Assembly: GCA_038373865.1 (NCBI GenBank)
Contig: JAXGGA010003032.1
Location: 1-64,000, forward strand
Direction of reading: 5' to 3'
DNA length: 64,000 nucleotides
Source: Uloborus plumipes
Taxonomy: Eukaryota > Arthropoda > Arachnida > Araneae > Uloboridae
The notes under the pieces were generated by a model. It was given only the letters and a program-made list of their open reading frames with translations. It searched no databases and was not told the origin of the DNA. This document shows, one piece after another, positions 36,401 to 49,500 of the stretch. A program made the position numbers and the translations under genes. The number at the start of each line of letters is the position of its first letter. The stretch's first letter is position 1.

Positions 36401-36903
36401 CTTTGGACTGATTATTTTGGATTTATTCCTCAATAAATGTGAAAAACTGGTCCTTCATTTAAAATAACCTTGTTTTGCAAAATTGCGATTATATCTCTAA
36501 AATTGCAGAATGTGCACAGACAAAATTTGTCCAATAAAAATGTTTTTTAAAGGTCACACAGACCTCTCTTGACCTCTTACCAAGTCACTTTATTCACTCC
36601 CCTTTTCTCGCCTTGTCACATGTCACACTGTTTACCATAAGAATATTCGAACCTCTCTCGTCTCTCAAAGTGTGGCATCATTTGTGGTCAACCTTCAATT
36701 GATTTCCTGAATATAACGTCAATATCCTTTTTACATAGACATACTTAATAAATTGAAGAATTATACAAAATAAATGAAAAATTCTGTTGAGTATTTTAAA
36801 TGTATTTCGATACAGATTGTTATTGTTTAAATTTTATTGTCATGTACAAAAGCAAATGACACCCTTAGTATTGTTTATCGTGTAATTTGTTTGTTCTCTC
36901 TAT

Positions 36904-37186
36904 CAGAGACGGATACATGGGAGAGACGACGGAGGCGATCGTCCCTCCCCCCCCCCCCTTGAGGGACTCTTCACCGATAATTTTTCGATGTTGAAGTTCA
37001 AAAAATGTAATTTCAGACGAGTTTTAATGATGTTGGGGAATGAGGTTTGGGGCTCTATCCTGGAAAGTTTCGAAAGTGAAGTCCGAAAACTTTGCCGTCA
37101 ATATTTGCTAACCAATATACATGTAAAAAGGAAGTAATAAAAATAAATCGCTGCTCTCTTGAAAATTTCTAGATCTGTCCTTACTC
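36904..37186. repeat. GGACGGAT-ended dispersed repeat
   Basis: The left end CAGAGACGGATACATGG and the right end CTAGATCTGTCCTT are inverted. The interior has GTTTTAATGATGTTGGGGAA and GAAGTCCGAAAA phrases. Related copies are at about 6345-6520 and 41370-41550 (both carry TTGCGAARCGTATCCTG and end with CCGTCCCTG), about 43860-44320, and perhaps 1690-1960 and 44935-45130. All are non-coding and diverged. Confidence 0.6.
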
Positions 37187-37638
37187 TCTATCTTCACAAT
37201 ATTTTGTCGCTTTTTTTGGGGCACAATACACATTCTAGGCACATTTCATCCAATATAAACTAACACTTTGCTGTTACAGAGTCTGCAAATTTCTTAACTA
37301 AGACCATAACGCCTTGATAGCAGAATAACTGAAATAGGATTCTGATATGAAAGTTTTGTGAGGGTCGATTAAGTAACCGTCATAGGAATTTTCCAGCCGG
37401 TACGTGAAGTTAACCCATTTATGCCCAAGTTTTTTTTTACATTTTTTTTTTTCAGTTTTTATCTGCTTAAAACTCTTACTTGGAATGGTTTACATACCTT
37501 TTAGGCTTAAAATAGTTCGCCGTTGCCATATTTATCAAGTTATTTAGCGTCCTGTTTATGGGATATTTTGCAGATATGTGAGCAAAATACGACCTTACTT
37601 AACTTTTCTTTTGCAAAGTTACATAACAGAAGGCATCT

Positions 37639-39614
37639 GGGCAATTCCATCGTTACAGACGTAACAATCGCAGACTTTGAACACAAATAATTCTGGTTTG
37701 GGCTGATGAAAGTCTTCAATTTTTTTTCCTGTAGTGTAACTTGATGACGTTTATGCTACATTAAATTTGCGTGCAGACTGCTTAATTACAAAAAAATACA
37801 GAAATTAAAAACTGCCTGTTACAGACGTAATTCACAAAACAGCAAAAACTCGACTATGTCATACAACTTACAATATTCCTCTGAATTATACGGAAATTTT
37901 GAACTTTTTTTTAAATACGTGTTCTAGAGACTTCAAGCTTTCTAAAACTATAAAGATTGTGTGGATTTTGACTGCCGAATTTGTGAAAAAAATTCATAAA
38001 CTTGTTACGGACGAAACAAAGTGGTGTTACAGACGTAACATCTCTGATTTGAAAGTAGAAAACAGTATTTTAAAGCAGGAATAAACAAAGATTTTTGTGC
38101 TAAAACAATACAGTAGCATTAATTAACACATTATTTGAATATTTTAAGCTATACTGTAACAGTTTTAGAAAATTTGGGTAAGTCTGGGGGAGTTGAGAGC
38201 ATATGCCGATATGTCAATATGTAACAATAAATTAATGCATCTTAAGACAATTATTTCCAAGAAAGATTGACACAAGAAAAGTTTAGAAGGGCCTTCACAC
38301 AAATTTATTTATTTGTATTCTTAAAATTAATGCATAATGGGGCTGCTACATAAAAAAATCGGGAAAAGTAAATTCCTCCCTGGAACCAGTGATTGGTCTT
38401 AGGAGAACTTAAAAATTTGAAAATGTTGGATGATATAGCAGAATACTAGTACCAAACTAAAATTTAACCTTCTTGGTGACAGTTGGTCAATTTTGATATT
38501 TTTTTTTTTTTTTTGAATGAAAAAATGTGTCCTTTTTCGTCCGACGTTCTCGAAATTCGAACGGCATTTTCGTATTCTGTTCGAAAACAATGCATTTCGC
38601 GGGCTTTTGGCAAATTCGCGATGTTAGCCCACCGTTCTTCCAATTTTGGCGTCATCTTTAAAACATTTTCCTGGGGCATATAAATAATTTTAACTTTTTC
38701 TGCAATGGAGATTGCACACTGAAAAAAGGAAAGAGCGTCGTTGACAAATGCTGTTCTAGATCTTACTCTCTGCCAAACCTGGTGCTTGACCATACCCCCA
38801 ACTCCATTCACAGCTCCCTTTCCATGTGACGTAGCAAAAAAATGCCAGTTGAGGTATAAATTATAATCAGTTATACCATATGTGTATTTTATTAATCTTA
38901 AGAAATAAATTTCAATTACATGCCGACATAATTAAAAATTTCAAAATCAGAATACCAGAAACTTTAGTACTCGTACCATATTATGCTATATACATGTATT
39001 GCTCATCCTGTGCTTTTTACCTATTTAATTGGAAATTTACTTTTGCTACGGACGTAACATAGAGCCATTTGTTATGTCCGAAATGTTACGTCTGTAACAA
39101 CATTAATTTAAAAACTAAATCACTTGCAATATTTTTAACTATGGTGGGCAATTACTCTAAGAATTTGCCAAAAGGACCATTAAGGGTTTTTTTTAATTTT
39201 GATTTTTTAGGACGTAATGACAACTTTTGCTTCTTTTTTGTTACAGACGTAACATCAAACTTCTTTTTTTCAAACTTCAATTACACCATTTAGATCAATT
39301 CAAAAGAAATTAATGAATGCATATTATTATAGTACCGTCTTAGTAGTTAAAATTGTGCTACAAGTAGTTATTTTTGTTTTTATTTTTCGATGAGAAATAT
39401 GCATTTGAAAATGTGTTCTTTTTTCTGATTTTTACAAGTTCGTGAATATCGTACTTCCAACTAAGAAAACAAGTATTATTCTAACTCTCACCAAAAAACC
39501 AATGCAGGATTCTTAAAATATACATCTTAAGCTTTAAAATGATGTATAACATAGCAACATAACTTCAATATGAATTTTTGACCAATTGGTTTCACTTTTC
39601 ATGGAATGGCCCAT
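37639..39614. mobile_element. Element with array of GTTAC-AGAC-GTAAC dyads
   Basis: The ends are GGGCAATTCCAT (37639) and ATGGAATGGCCC (39601-39612), inverted with 1 mismatch. Inside are at least seven copies of the 14-bp dyad GTTACAGACGTAAC or one- to two-base variants: 37652, 37818, 38004, 38026, 39045, 39085 (opposite strand) and 39240. They cluster toward the two ends. The middle encodes nothing I recognise. Sub-terminal repeated dyads are typical of transposase-binding sites in some DNA transposons, so I infer a non-autonomous element. The exact ends and target duplication are not resolved. Confidence 0.72.
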
Positions 39615-42600
39615 CTCTGATCTATTTTAAGCAAATCATTTTAAAATAGTTTAATTTTATGAAAAATAAGTTCGCAAAAAAAACTTACTTTCTGTGGCTA
39701 CCCATGCTAGATCGTTGCTTGACTGATTTGTCTGAAAATAGGTGTCAATAAATAAACTCTGATATCCAAATAGCGGCTCTAACTGGTTTTCTTAAGAAGA
39801 AGGACTATGTAACTTGTGAAAAACAGCTTTAGTAAAATGATACACCCATTACAGGTTTTTGTATGCAGTAACTAACAAGCGTCCCGTTTTTAGGCTACTG
39901 AGCATAAATGGGTTAAATCGCGTGCCAATCGGAAACGTCACTGTAACGTCAATAGGTTGCAACAATTTAATAGGAGTGTCACTCCGTGGCGACGTCCCAA
40001 ATTGGTAGTGCACTAACGTTTAAAAACATCAGAATGACCGGTCATAGATTAATTGTTGCAACATTGACGCGAAATCCCCCAAATTTTAAGAAACATAGAG
40101 AATTTTGAGAGAACACCAAGTCCGTGATTTTTATTTTGATATAGGATTAAATTTTGATTAAGTAAGATTGTTTAGACATCATTGCTAAATATTATTACAT
40201 GTTCTCAATAACCCTCTAGCTGCGTATCCTGCGATTCTTATGTGCATAACAAAAACATAATTCCACTATTTCGGAATTTAAATGTCAGTAATGCATTTTC
40301 TGAAGTTTTAACACTGACCACACGTCTATTTTACTAGCTATATACCGCCTAATTTAAGAACGCAAGTGTTGTTCGATAATCGAAAAATGGGGGTACAAAT
40401 TGGAATGAAACTGGAATTTGGCATAAAGAATGAAACGTAGAACTTTTCCTTTAGCCTGGTTGTAAAATGTACCATACTAAACGTACACATACTTTGAAGC
40501 TATTTTGTTACGAAAATTGAGCAGCTAGAGGGATAATAAGGTGTTGCTTAAGTAAAATTGAATAAAAGCCTAAAGTAAAATTATTGAAAGAGGTTTTTTT
40601 GTGCCAAAAAGTTTAATAGTATTCATATTTGTGGTTGACATCCGAAAATAAATATGAAAGCGATGATTGCTCCCATTATTACATATAGAATGCATATGAC
40701 TTTTTATTCAAATCATCATTCAACATTAAAGTATTCATCATTTAATATTTAAATATTTAGTTCCAAACCGGAAAAAAATCTATATACCATAAAATGGGGT
40801 GAATCGGAACACTTTTCAGTTTTGAACACTAAGAAACCATCTTGTTTTGTTCTTGTATTTTAAAGCAAAATTAAATTTTCGAAAAAAATGTTCATATAAA
40901 AATAACTTTTTATTGCTGTTTCGATTCACTCAACAGATAGAGGCGAATCTTTATTCTTTCCCTGGGAATACTTCAATTCGAAGCACAGGTTAAAATCTTC
41001 ATTGTTTTAAAACTTTGCTTTTAATACAGCTAAGAAAAAAAAGTAATATGCGCAATTGCGAAGAGTGATATGCTGGGTAAACTTTGTTCTTAAAAACCAA
41101 TAAAAAAAGAACTTTTTATTAAAATAGTTTGCATTAGCTGCTTTGCTCGGCACTGAACGGTCTTCTTCGAAAGTAAAAATTGCTTCAAGTGATGCACATT
41201 CAACAATCAGGCTCTAATAAAAGAGAAAAAAATGTGAAACGCAGAAATTACGTGTAAAAAAACAACCACGTCTTGGCCTAAGATGAATCTAGAAATGTTT
41301 CAAAGTTGGGGCGATTGATTTAATTAAGTACCCTTTACATATTTCGTTTACAAATGTTGACCTGAAATGTTTTGGACTTCAATTGCGAAGCGTATCCTGA
41401 AAAGAGCTCCAAACCTCCCTTCTACTACTAGCATCAAAAATTGTCTAAAACTGCCTTTTTTTTTTATACTTTAGTATTGAAAATTAACCAGTGATGAGTC
41501 TTTCAAGGGAGGGGCGATCGCCCAAATCTGTCCTTTCATTTATCCATCCGTCCCTGGTCATAACTCAAAATTTACTTTTATACCTCTCTGGATTTTTTAA
41601 AACTTCTAAAGATACAGTCATTGTTATTAAGTCCGTTTCGCATCAATTCCGTTTCAATGGTTCTCTTCTTGGCATCAAAGAATTTCAGTGCTAAATTTGG
41701 CAAAGTGTGGATTTATGCACAGAAAACCTCCTTGAGGGGGGTAGCCCCCACGAGAGCGGAAGGCTCCAATATGAATTCCTGAGCAGCAAAAGGACTGCTG
41801 TGCTAAATTTGGAAAAAATCCGATGTAAGTTGTTTATTTGTAAAAGGATCAAATACACCACACACACATACGTAAATCGATAAATTTATGGGCTATAAAT
41901 GAAGACAAAATTTTCTTTAAATTGTTCTTGACATTTGTTTCGTTCGTGTGATGTTGCTACGCGTTCACCAAATCTCTTTCAAATAGTTCTGCTGACTAAA
42001 TTACGTTATGAAAAATCAAGCTTACGAAATTTTACCTGGAATTTTCGTTCAATTTCTGGATCAGATTTACACTTCTGAGAGCCATTGGACACGTGTGACA
42101 TCGAGAAGCACCCATTTTGTAGCTTTAAAACAGTTTTTCAGATTAAGTATCAGATCATATTATAATCTTAAATTTGGAAGAGTAAATGTTTTATAATTAT
42201 TATATTTTATGAATGTATCACATGAAAAATTTAGTATTTTTTAAAATACTGAACAAATCAACTTCAGAATGCATAGTTAGAAGACTTGACATCAGTGCTG
42301 GAAGCGATCAATTTCGCTCAAGTTATGTTGTTGCCAAATGGCACTACTAAAGCTATAAATATGTAAATAATTTTTTTTTTCAGTAGCGCTATCTTTTGAG
42401 CAATACATAGCTGGATCCCGGAACCCTGAAGTTACGAGTCTCACGTTTTACCGATTTGCCACTCTTATTCAGAATCTATGAGCGGGGACTTTATTTGCGC
42501 CTTATGAGCTACATTACTGGTGATCAATCTTTGTTTACCCGAGGGCTGCATCTCATATTAAGATGAATTTTGTGGTCCAGAAGGCTCATAAAATTTAAAG

Positions 42601-43344
42601 GGTTAACATTTTTTCCCCTGGACTACACAGGAAGGCACAGAAGAGGAAGAAAAATTGCGAGCCAAGAAGAGTTGTCAACATTACTGTATGGTCATTTGAA
42701 GTTTCCATCAGTCTTTCAGAAACTAATTTCCAACTATTTTGCTCCAAATTTGCAGCAATGCTTTCAAATATTGAACGAAGATTATTTATTTACACTAGTG
42801 GGCTTAATTCTGTACACTTTTGATTGTTTTTCAAAGATTTCTTCATTGAAAATTGTATAATGAAGGATTAGATTTACCTATTCATTTCACATAAGTCATT
42901 TATTTGTAACTTCTTTAATATACATCAATTCATTTCATGTAAATATCATACATATTTTTCTTTTATATGTTTTTATTTTTGTTACTAAACAAGAGCAAAT
43001 GATACAATAACAATAAGATAGTATAATTACACAAAATTAAAACATTATTTAGTAATCAATATAAAAACTTGAATTTTGATCGGTTTCAAGCAAAAACAAT
43101 GTAATATTTCGTTGGCAAAGATAAAAAAAAATGATTCTTGTTTAAAGTTTGCATTAATAAATAAAATAAAGTGAAACAAAGATAATATTCATATGGAATG
43201 AGTACGCACAAAGTACAGAAGTTATAAAGAAGAATTTAAAGGAAATCAATGAATATAATGATTCATTGTAAATGTTAAATGATAAAATCTTTTAAAAAAT
43301 TGAAAAGTGTCCAGCATTAAAATCCACAAGTGAGGAGGTTTCCA

Positions 43345-43416
43345 GAACATAGTTATAGGACCGAACATAGTTATAGGACCGAACATAGTTATAGGACCGA
43401 ACATAGTTATAAAACC
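43345..43416. repeat. 18-bp tandem repeat, 4 units
   Basis: GAACATAGTTATAGGACC is repeated four times head to tail, the last unit with GG to AA. It lies 270 bp upstream of the 72-nt KCNQ exon. On the minus strand it would encode ITMFGP repeats, which looks incidental. Confidence 0.97.
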
Positions 43417-43684
43417 GAACAACGGGACACATGCATCAGCTTCGTGGTTCACATGTGGCCCGCAAGACTGAAGGTTGGGTCCTAGTGAACTACATTAATT
43501 TCAAATATGTTTGTATAAAAATATTATTTCAGTGTGAATGCATTGCTCAACATTTAGCTTACTATTGTGCCACTTTTACATTGCTGTGAATATTTCTCTG
43601 TTGTCGCTCTATCCCCGAATCCCCTATTATTTTCGCTTTCTTCTTTGTGTCTCGTGTGTCTGTGGACTGTTTCTCTCTTTCCAG

Positions 43685-43756
43685 CTTTACGACGGGTTCT
43701 TTCAACAACCCCAAACGTAAAGATAAGCAGGAGGTGATACCCGCTGGTGGCAGCCT
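43685..43756 (+). CDS. KCNQ: KCNQ channel small exon: post-helix A linker
   Basis: This is a 72-nt exon bounded by CTCTTTCCAG and GTAAGT. The first nucleotide (c) completes the Pro codon left open by the helix A exon. The next 23 codons begin FTTGSFNNPKRKDKQ and end PAGGS. The last two nucleotides (ct) combine with the first nucleotide of the next exon to give Leu. The phases on both sides fit exactly, which is the main evidence that this short, low-conservation segment is a real exon. It lies in the helix A to helix B linker, which varies in length and sequence between KCNQ genes and is often alternatively spliced. Because the exon is a multiple of 3, skipping it would keep the frame. RNA evidence is absent. 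Confidence 0.8.
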
Positions 43757-46700
43757 GTAAGTATGTCTTCAAAAGCCACCAATGCAGCCTGGTAAATGGT
43801 GCCATTACAGCATTCGGTTAACCTGTCAATATCATGAAGCGCGGATTTTCGTTTAAAAGGCGAAACTTTTCTTGTAATCAAGGACGGAGGGCGATTGCTT
43901 CTCCCTTGAGGGACTTGGCAGCGGCAATGTTTCGAAATTGAAGTCTTAAAAACGGAAGTGTGGATCATTTTTGATGACGCTAGGAAAGGGGTGAGGTTTA
44001 GAATCTTTCCTGCTGTAATTTTTCAAAAATGAAGTTATAGACTGCCTTTGATGATGTCAGGGAACATTCAAAAATTTGCCCGGAATCTTTAAGAAGTTGA
44101 GTCTCTAAAATGCAACTTTTGAAAACCTTTGATAGCAGAAGAGAGAAGTAATGCGCTCGAACACCTCCTGTCTGTGGATTGAATCTCTATATTTTATTAA
44201 TAAAATAATGTGACTCCCCCCCCTCCCTTAAAGTATGTATGAATCAGACAGATAGTAAGAGGTTGTTAAAAATATTAATTACCCCTTCATTGAAAAATTT
44301 CTGGAACCGCCCTTGCTTACAATGAACAAGTCCAAAATTTTTATCAATATTTTTAGTGCACAGAATTGGAACTGTCGTGAAGCAACTTTTGCTTCTTATC
44401 TTCTGAAAGTTTATAAATTGTAATGCTCAGAAGTGGATAAAAATCCCTGTGAAACACGTTGAATGTAAACTTTATTGTTTATTGAATTGAAAGTGATTCG
44501 CACTGGCTTAATTGTAGAACGAGATGAAATAATACATATAAGGGATTTAACTTATGAAAAGTTGCATACCCATGGTGCAGAATAGCAGAGAATTTTTTGG
44601 TAAAGGTGCTGATTTAGAGTGATGTGGCAAAACTATGCAAAATAAAGTACTTAAAATTAGTCTCTTTCTAAAAGATTGAGAAAGCACATGTTTTAGTCAA
44701 ACTGCTCGGAAAAAAGGTATAATTTTGATAATCTAAGCTCAATAAAACTGTCACGAAATGTGACTTCTTTTCTATTTAAACTTGCTTCATCTTTAACAGT
44801 CATGATGACGTGAATTGTTATAAGAATCTACAAACATCCAGAGATTTTTTCATCTTCTGCTTCAACAGAAGTTAACTCCTTGCCTCAAGTCCACATAAGG
44901 GTTACAATCAAGTTAAATGCTTATCAAGCACGGATCCAGAATGGGGTCCTGATCCCTCATTCTTAGAGAGCAAAAATATAGCCTAAATCTATAATATGGG
45001 AAGATATATTTTGAAAAACTCGACCCAGACCCCTATTTGTACCTAAAAATTGGACTTTGACCCTGGTTTCCCGAAATTACCCTCTCAAAAAACCAGAAGC
45101 TGGATCTGCCTTTAGTGCGTGTGCAAAAAATTTATATGTTTATCGTTGCGCGATAGAAAATGTTTACCAAAACAGCGATTTTGACATAATTTGTGATCTA
45201 CTCCTCTAACTATTTAGTTACTCAGTAGATAGCGGTAATAAAATTAATTGTTAAGAGATGCCATCTCTTGCACAAGAAGACAACTACAGTGATTTAGCAT
45301 GTGCTACACTGATACCAAAAGAGTTCTTTATCACTTGTGTACTACGCATTTCAAAAAAAAAAATTATTTTACAGTTATTGTTTGCAAAATGGCTCACGCC
45401 AATGAGACGTGGAATAATTTCGTGTTGCACCCAGCGGTCACATGATTTTTCTCTCGACTACTATTTACGCTTACCAGTACTAACCAGTTTGTCTACGGAG
45501 TTGTTCTGGGAGCACTTTAATATTAAGTATTATGTAATGGCACCATTTCAAATTCCACAACCCCTTAGTTCCCTCATGAACATGCATGGACGTAGCGTTT
45601 AGCCAATTTTAGATTCTAGATATCGTGATATTAGAAGTAGTTAAACGTAGTTAAAGTACAGCTTTCTTAAAGGACCAAAAATTAGACTTACTTAAAATGA
45701 AGAGTAAATTTATTTATTTAAATATTAAATAATAATCTATTCGGTAAGAAACCGTTTTATACGGATAGTATAAAGTAGTAAATCCAAAGCTCTACAGTTA
45801 ATTAGTTGATGCAAGCAAAGAAACGGGAGGGGGAGTCAAAGAAAGAAAGAAAAGGGAAAATCCGCCAATTCTCTGTGAAAACTTTTAAGTATTTTCATAA
45901 CACTAAAACTCTTTTCTTAAAATTTCAAGGGAATACAAACAATGCGATTGCTAGGAGGGAAACGTGAAACTTTCGCAAGTAGGAACACCCCGATAGGAAG
46001 TTAAGGGAGGCCAATTATGACGTCAGAATAATACCCTCAGAAGACTTTAGAAAAATGAATGAGGTCACAAAGTATTTTAACAGAAATAGTTAAAATTTAG
46101 TTCAAATATAAAAACATTTAGCGTCACTCTTTCTTAGAATTGAATTTAGAAAGCAAATACATCGGTAATGAATATATGTAAAATGAAATCGAAAAATTAA
46201 ATTAAGGTTTTGAATCAGAGGAAAATTCATCTTGGAAATAAATATAAGGTCGAGGAATCCTGAATGAAAATAAAAATTTAATATTCTGCGAATAGTTTTC
46301 CCAATGACCTATGTCAGTCGATCAGTAATCGCTGCAGCAAGTCAGGATAAAACTTTTTTTTTTTTTTTTATATTTTCCAATTCAGTCTTGATCACCTTTA
46401 TACGTTTGCCTTTCACTAGCTAATGTGGCATGCCCTCATAAAGAGTTTGCGTATTAGTATATTTCAAATACTTTTTATTAAGATAAAATCTGGTCTGCAG
46501 TATATGGACAATTAAGCAGACGCACCTTACATGCTTCGAATCAAGCTGTTGTTGAAAGAGCAGCATTGATGCTGGCATTATCGAGCTAAAATATCTACCG
46601 CCTGATGTAACAGTGGGGCGTTCTATCGCCCAGCACATCTAAATAGTTTTTCGCATCAATTTTGGTATCAATTTCCTCTATTGGGAACTTATCAGTAGCA

Positions 46701-49297
46701 ACAGACGGTCCCCACTCCATTGCTGATCCAACTCCATATAGGTGCTTAGAAAACCTAATTTATATGTATTTTTTAATGACCAATATTTTTCAACCAGTCC
46801 GGCCCATCAAAATTTAAATTTTTCTAACTAGAAAAAGCTATATCCTTCCCTTTATCTTTAAAAAACACATTTTTTAGCACGTTTTGGTAAGATTATTTTT
46901 TTTATTCTGTAGTATACAGGAATCTATTAACCGATGAGCAATCACGTGCCTTTAATAAATTTTAGCTTAAAACAATTTTTGTAACCAGGATTGTAAAGCA
47001 AAAGGAAGCTTCCTGCAACAATTTCGTAATTAAAGTGTAGGCTACGTCCAAACTCTAAGTCTGCGACTGTACTTAAAGCCAATTGTCTACAATCGTCAAT
47101 TAACATTTACATGTTACAATTAGTATGAATAAATATGATTATATTTAAATTTGAAAACCAATTCTGAATTTCACCATTTCAATCCTATAGCTTTAATTAA
47201 ACTTATTTTATTCATTTTCTTGTAGCAATCAAATGATCAATACATACCTAATAGAAACAATAACTAATTTTTATGTAGTTCAAGCACTTAGGTCAGTATT
47301 CCTATGCACTGCATGAGAACTCTATTTCTCTATCCATTCCTTACCATTTCGTTTTCTTCATCTAATCCCATTCCTTTACTTATACCCTACTTTTCCTTTA
47401 TGCATTTTTATTAATATTTTAGCTATTTTTTTTCATTTGTATGTAATGTTACTGATTTCAATGCTTTTTTTTTTTCAGGCAGCTAAAGATTTTCATTTTA
47501 CTTAATAATTTTAATAAAACTTTCAGCTTTTAAAATTTTCATTATTATTATCTATTGGGTAATAAATGTTTTGATTAATAAAGCAACAAATAAGCACATA
47601 AAAGTGAGTATGTTTTGTTAACATTAATGAAACTTATGGCATTCCAGTTATGTTATCGAGAGAAACATGTGCCTTCAACCAGGTAATGCTACATCATTTC
47701 AACTCTTACTTTGGTTACACTTAAATAGAAAATGCCTTGAATCACTTCTTAGGTAACTTAACCCTTACGTAGGTTACCGTTGCAGCAATAATACTTTGAG
47801 TTAAGATTTCACATTATAACTTAGCTCAGTTTTTTCACCATAAAAATTTGAATCTTTCAACTAAATCAAACAAATCAAGCAGAAGCAAGCCTCAAGCACT
47901 TAAAATCGAAGGTGCTAAGCCAATCTATTACCTCAGAGCGTGGCTCAATGTCATGGGGACACAGGTGAAACACATTTTCGGGGCCCTCTGTAGTAAAGTC
48001 TTCTAAGCACAATCATAGACAGGGAACCAAGAGCGCCAACATCAGGAATCCTGCACTGTTCAATTACTCACCCAAAACAATTGTTGGGATGCAGAGCATC
48101 TCACACCTTAAGGAAGCAGAAGAAAAGAGAAGCAAATAAAGAAGATAATCTTTTTTTTTTTCTTTTTCTGAAGTAATAGACTAAAACTAAAACAATTTCT
48201 CCCTGCTGGGGTAATTTTATTCCGTTTGATGCCTCTGAAACTCAGGGCCCATATCATAATTGATCTGTTCGGTAATCAGGCATTGCTTCAGAGCTGTTTA
48301 ACATATATTCGTCATCCACAGAAGCAAGCTGTTGGTGGAAGCTTAAAATGCTTAGGAAAAAGGCTATGTATGCTTACTTTTACTCAGATCATTAAAATTA
48401 TATTCAAGCAGTGTTGAGCATTAAACAAGAAAATGTCCAGCAAACAATCACTCAATTAGTAAGTAAATTGATAGTTCTCATTTATCTCTTCTCAACGAAG
48501 AGTCTTGGATTATTCAAGAGCAAACTTTTGTTTCTAGACCTTGTTTGTTCTACTTTTCTTAAGACTGTACAAAAATGCTTTATTATTTCAAAATAGACGT
48601 TTTGTACTGCCAAACATGTTAATCGATGTTTGGCTCTTAGCATATCCAAATAAATATTTACATTTCTACCGCCATTAATTATGGACTTATTTATCAGTAC
48701 TAACTTCGTACTGTTTTAAATTTATCTATTGTAATTACACACAAACCTTATATGAGGCAAATATAAAAAAGAAATTCTTTAGATTTGACTTTTTTTACTC
48801 TTGTTTATGTGTATTTTCGTCACCTATTGGTGGCAACCAACCCATAGATTTTTAAATTCCAACATTAACATCAGCTTCACTTGGCATTCGGTTTTTTAAA
48901 AATCAATTGACTTTGATACGAATTGACTCAATGCGTATGGACTTTGATACCACTATCATACGTTGACCTTTTGATTAATCACTTTTTTTTTTATCAAGGT
49001 AAGACCACTACTTTTTTATTCAGTGCATGGTTTCATTTTTTTTGGTGTTTGTAAAAAATGAAACATACAGTTTAGAAACTTTTTCTTAAGCTACTGCTAT
49101 AAGTTAAAACCAGATTCCAACTTAGCTTCTCTATTAAAATGACATCAGTAGAGAAAAAAAAAGATATTATTTAGTCCTAAGAAGTTATTTTAACGAAATG
49201 CAGCACTGTTAAATTAACATTTGGAAAATTTCCATATTCCAGCAAAGTATCTAGTTTATCCAATATCTTTAGTGCGTTTACTCATGTTCTTTTACAG
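43757..49297 (+). other. KCNQ intron before the A-B linker exon
   Basis: This 5.5-kb intron has a GTAAGT donor and a TTTTACAG acceptor. Positions 43860-44320 and 44930-45130 hold decayed members of the GGACGGAT-ended dispersed repeat. An ORF at 45258-45602 (114 codons) has no recognisable domain and is not called a gene. The remainder is AT-rich and featureless to my reading. Confidence 0.8.
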
Positions 49298-49500
49298 TTT
49301 TAAACACAACACCTCATTCGTCAGTCGATTCTCAACTATTCGACGTCACAGGCCACCTTTTACACATTCTCCAATGGCGAGAAGCCGTTGTAGTGACGTC
49401 AACACTTCATCCGACAACCTTAGCGGTCGTATCAGACCAAGTGTCTCGGAGGATTCCGTATCTAAAGATTTCTCTGAAACTTCCAAAAGAAATTCAGACG
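49298..49500 (+). CDS. KCNQ: KCNQ channel exon: basic/Ser-rich A-B linker
   Basis: This exon is 203 nt (1 nt, 67 codons, 1 nt), bordered by CTTTTACAG and GTAAGG. The first nucleotide completes a Leu codon from the 43685 exon. The protein then reads FKHNTSFVSRFSTIRRHR, and continues as a Ser/Arg-rich segment (ARSRCSDVNTSSDNLSG) to KRNSDG. The FKHNTSFVSRFSTIRRH block resembles the conserved basic piece of the helix A-B linker in invertebrate KCNQ, as I recall it. The rest is rich in likely phosphorylation sites. The exon ends in phase 1. The following exon should lead into helix B, but no helix B-like sequence is seen up to 64000, so the next intron is at least 14.5 kb or the remaining exons are outside the window. 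Confidence 0.88.

Larger units (their letters stand above)
32886..36693. mobile_element. Outer repeat enclosing the long inverted repeat
   Basis: The left end GGCTGTTCATAAATGATGTC and the right end GCATCATTTGTGGTCAACC are inverted repeats with 5 mismatches over 23 bp. They match the GGGGCTGTTCATAAAT-type end common in arthropod repeats, as I recall it. Removing the inner element (33223-36018) leaves about 1.0 kb. The right part holds the HTH remnant listed below. The outer ends could belong to separate copies, so this is moderate to low confidence. Confidence 0.45.
32832..43684 (+). other. KCNQ intron holding nested long-inverted-repeat DNA
   Basis: This 10.85-kb intron has a GTAAGT donor and a TTTCCAG acceptor. 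It contains the nested elements at 32886-36693 and the dyad-rich element at 37639-39614. Positions 39620-43240 hold AT-rich sequence plus one member of the GGACGGAT-ended dispersed repeat (about 41370-41550). I see no coding exon in it. Confidence 0.85.

Noticed and set aside
43246..43452. Minus-strand ORF with ITMFGP repeats
   Set aside because: The repeats come from an 18-bp tandem array whose length happens to be a multiple of 3. No other coding support.
43554..43805. 83-codon minus-strand ORF across the 72-nt exon
   Set aside because: Antisense to the phase-consistent KCNQ exon, with no domain.
45258..45602. 114-codon ORF on the + strand
   Set aside because: No recognisable domain, AT-rich composition with a poly-A tract inside (AAAAAAAAA coding Lys), and no splice or promoter context. 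Likely chance.
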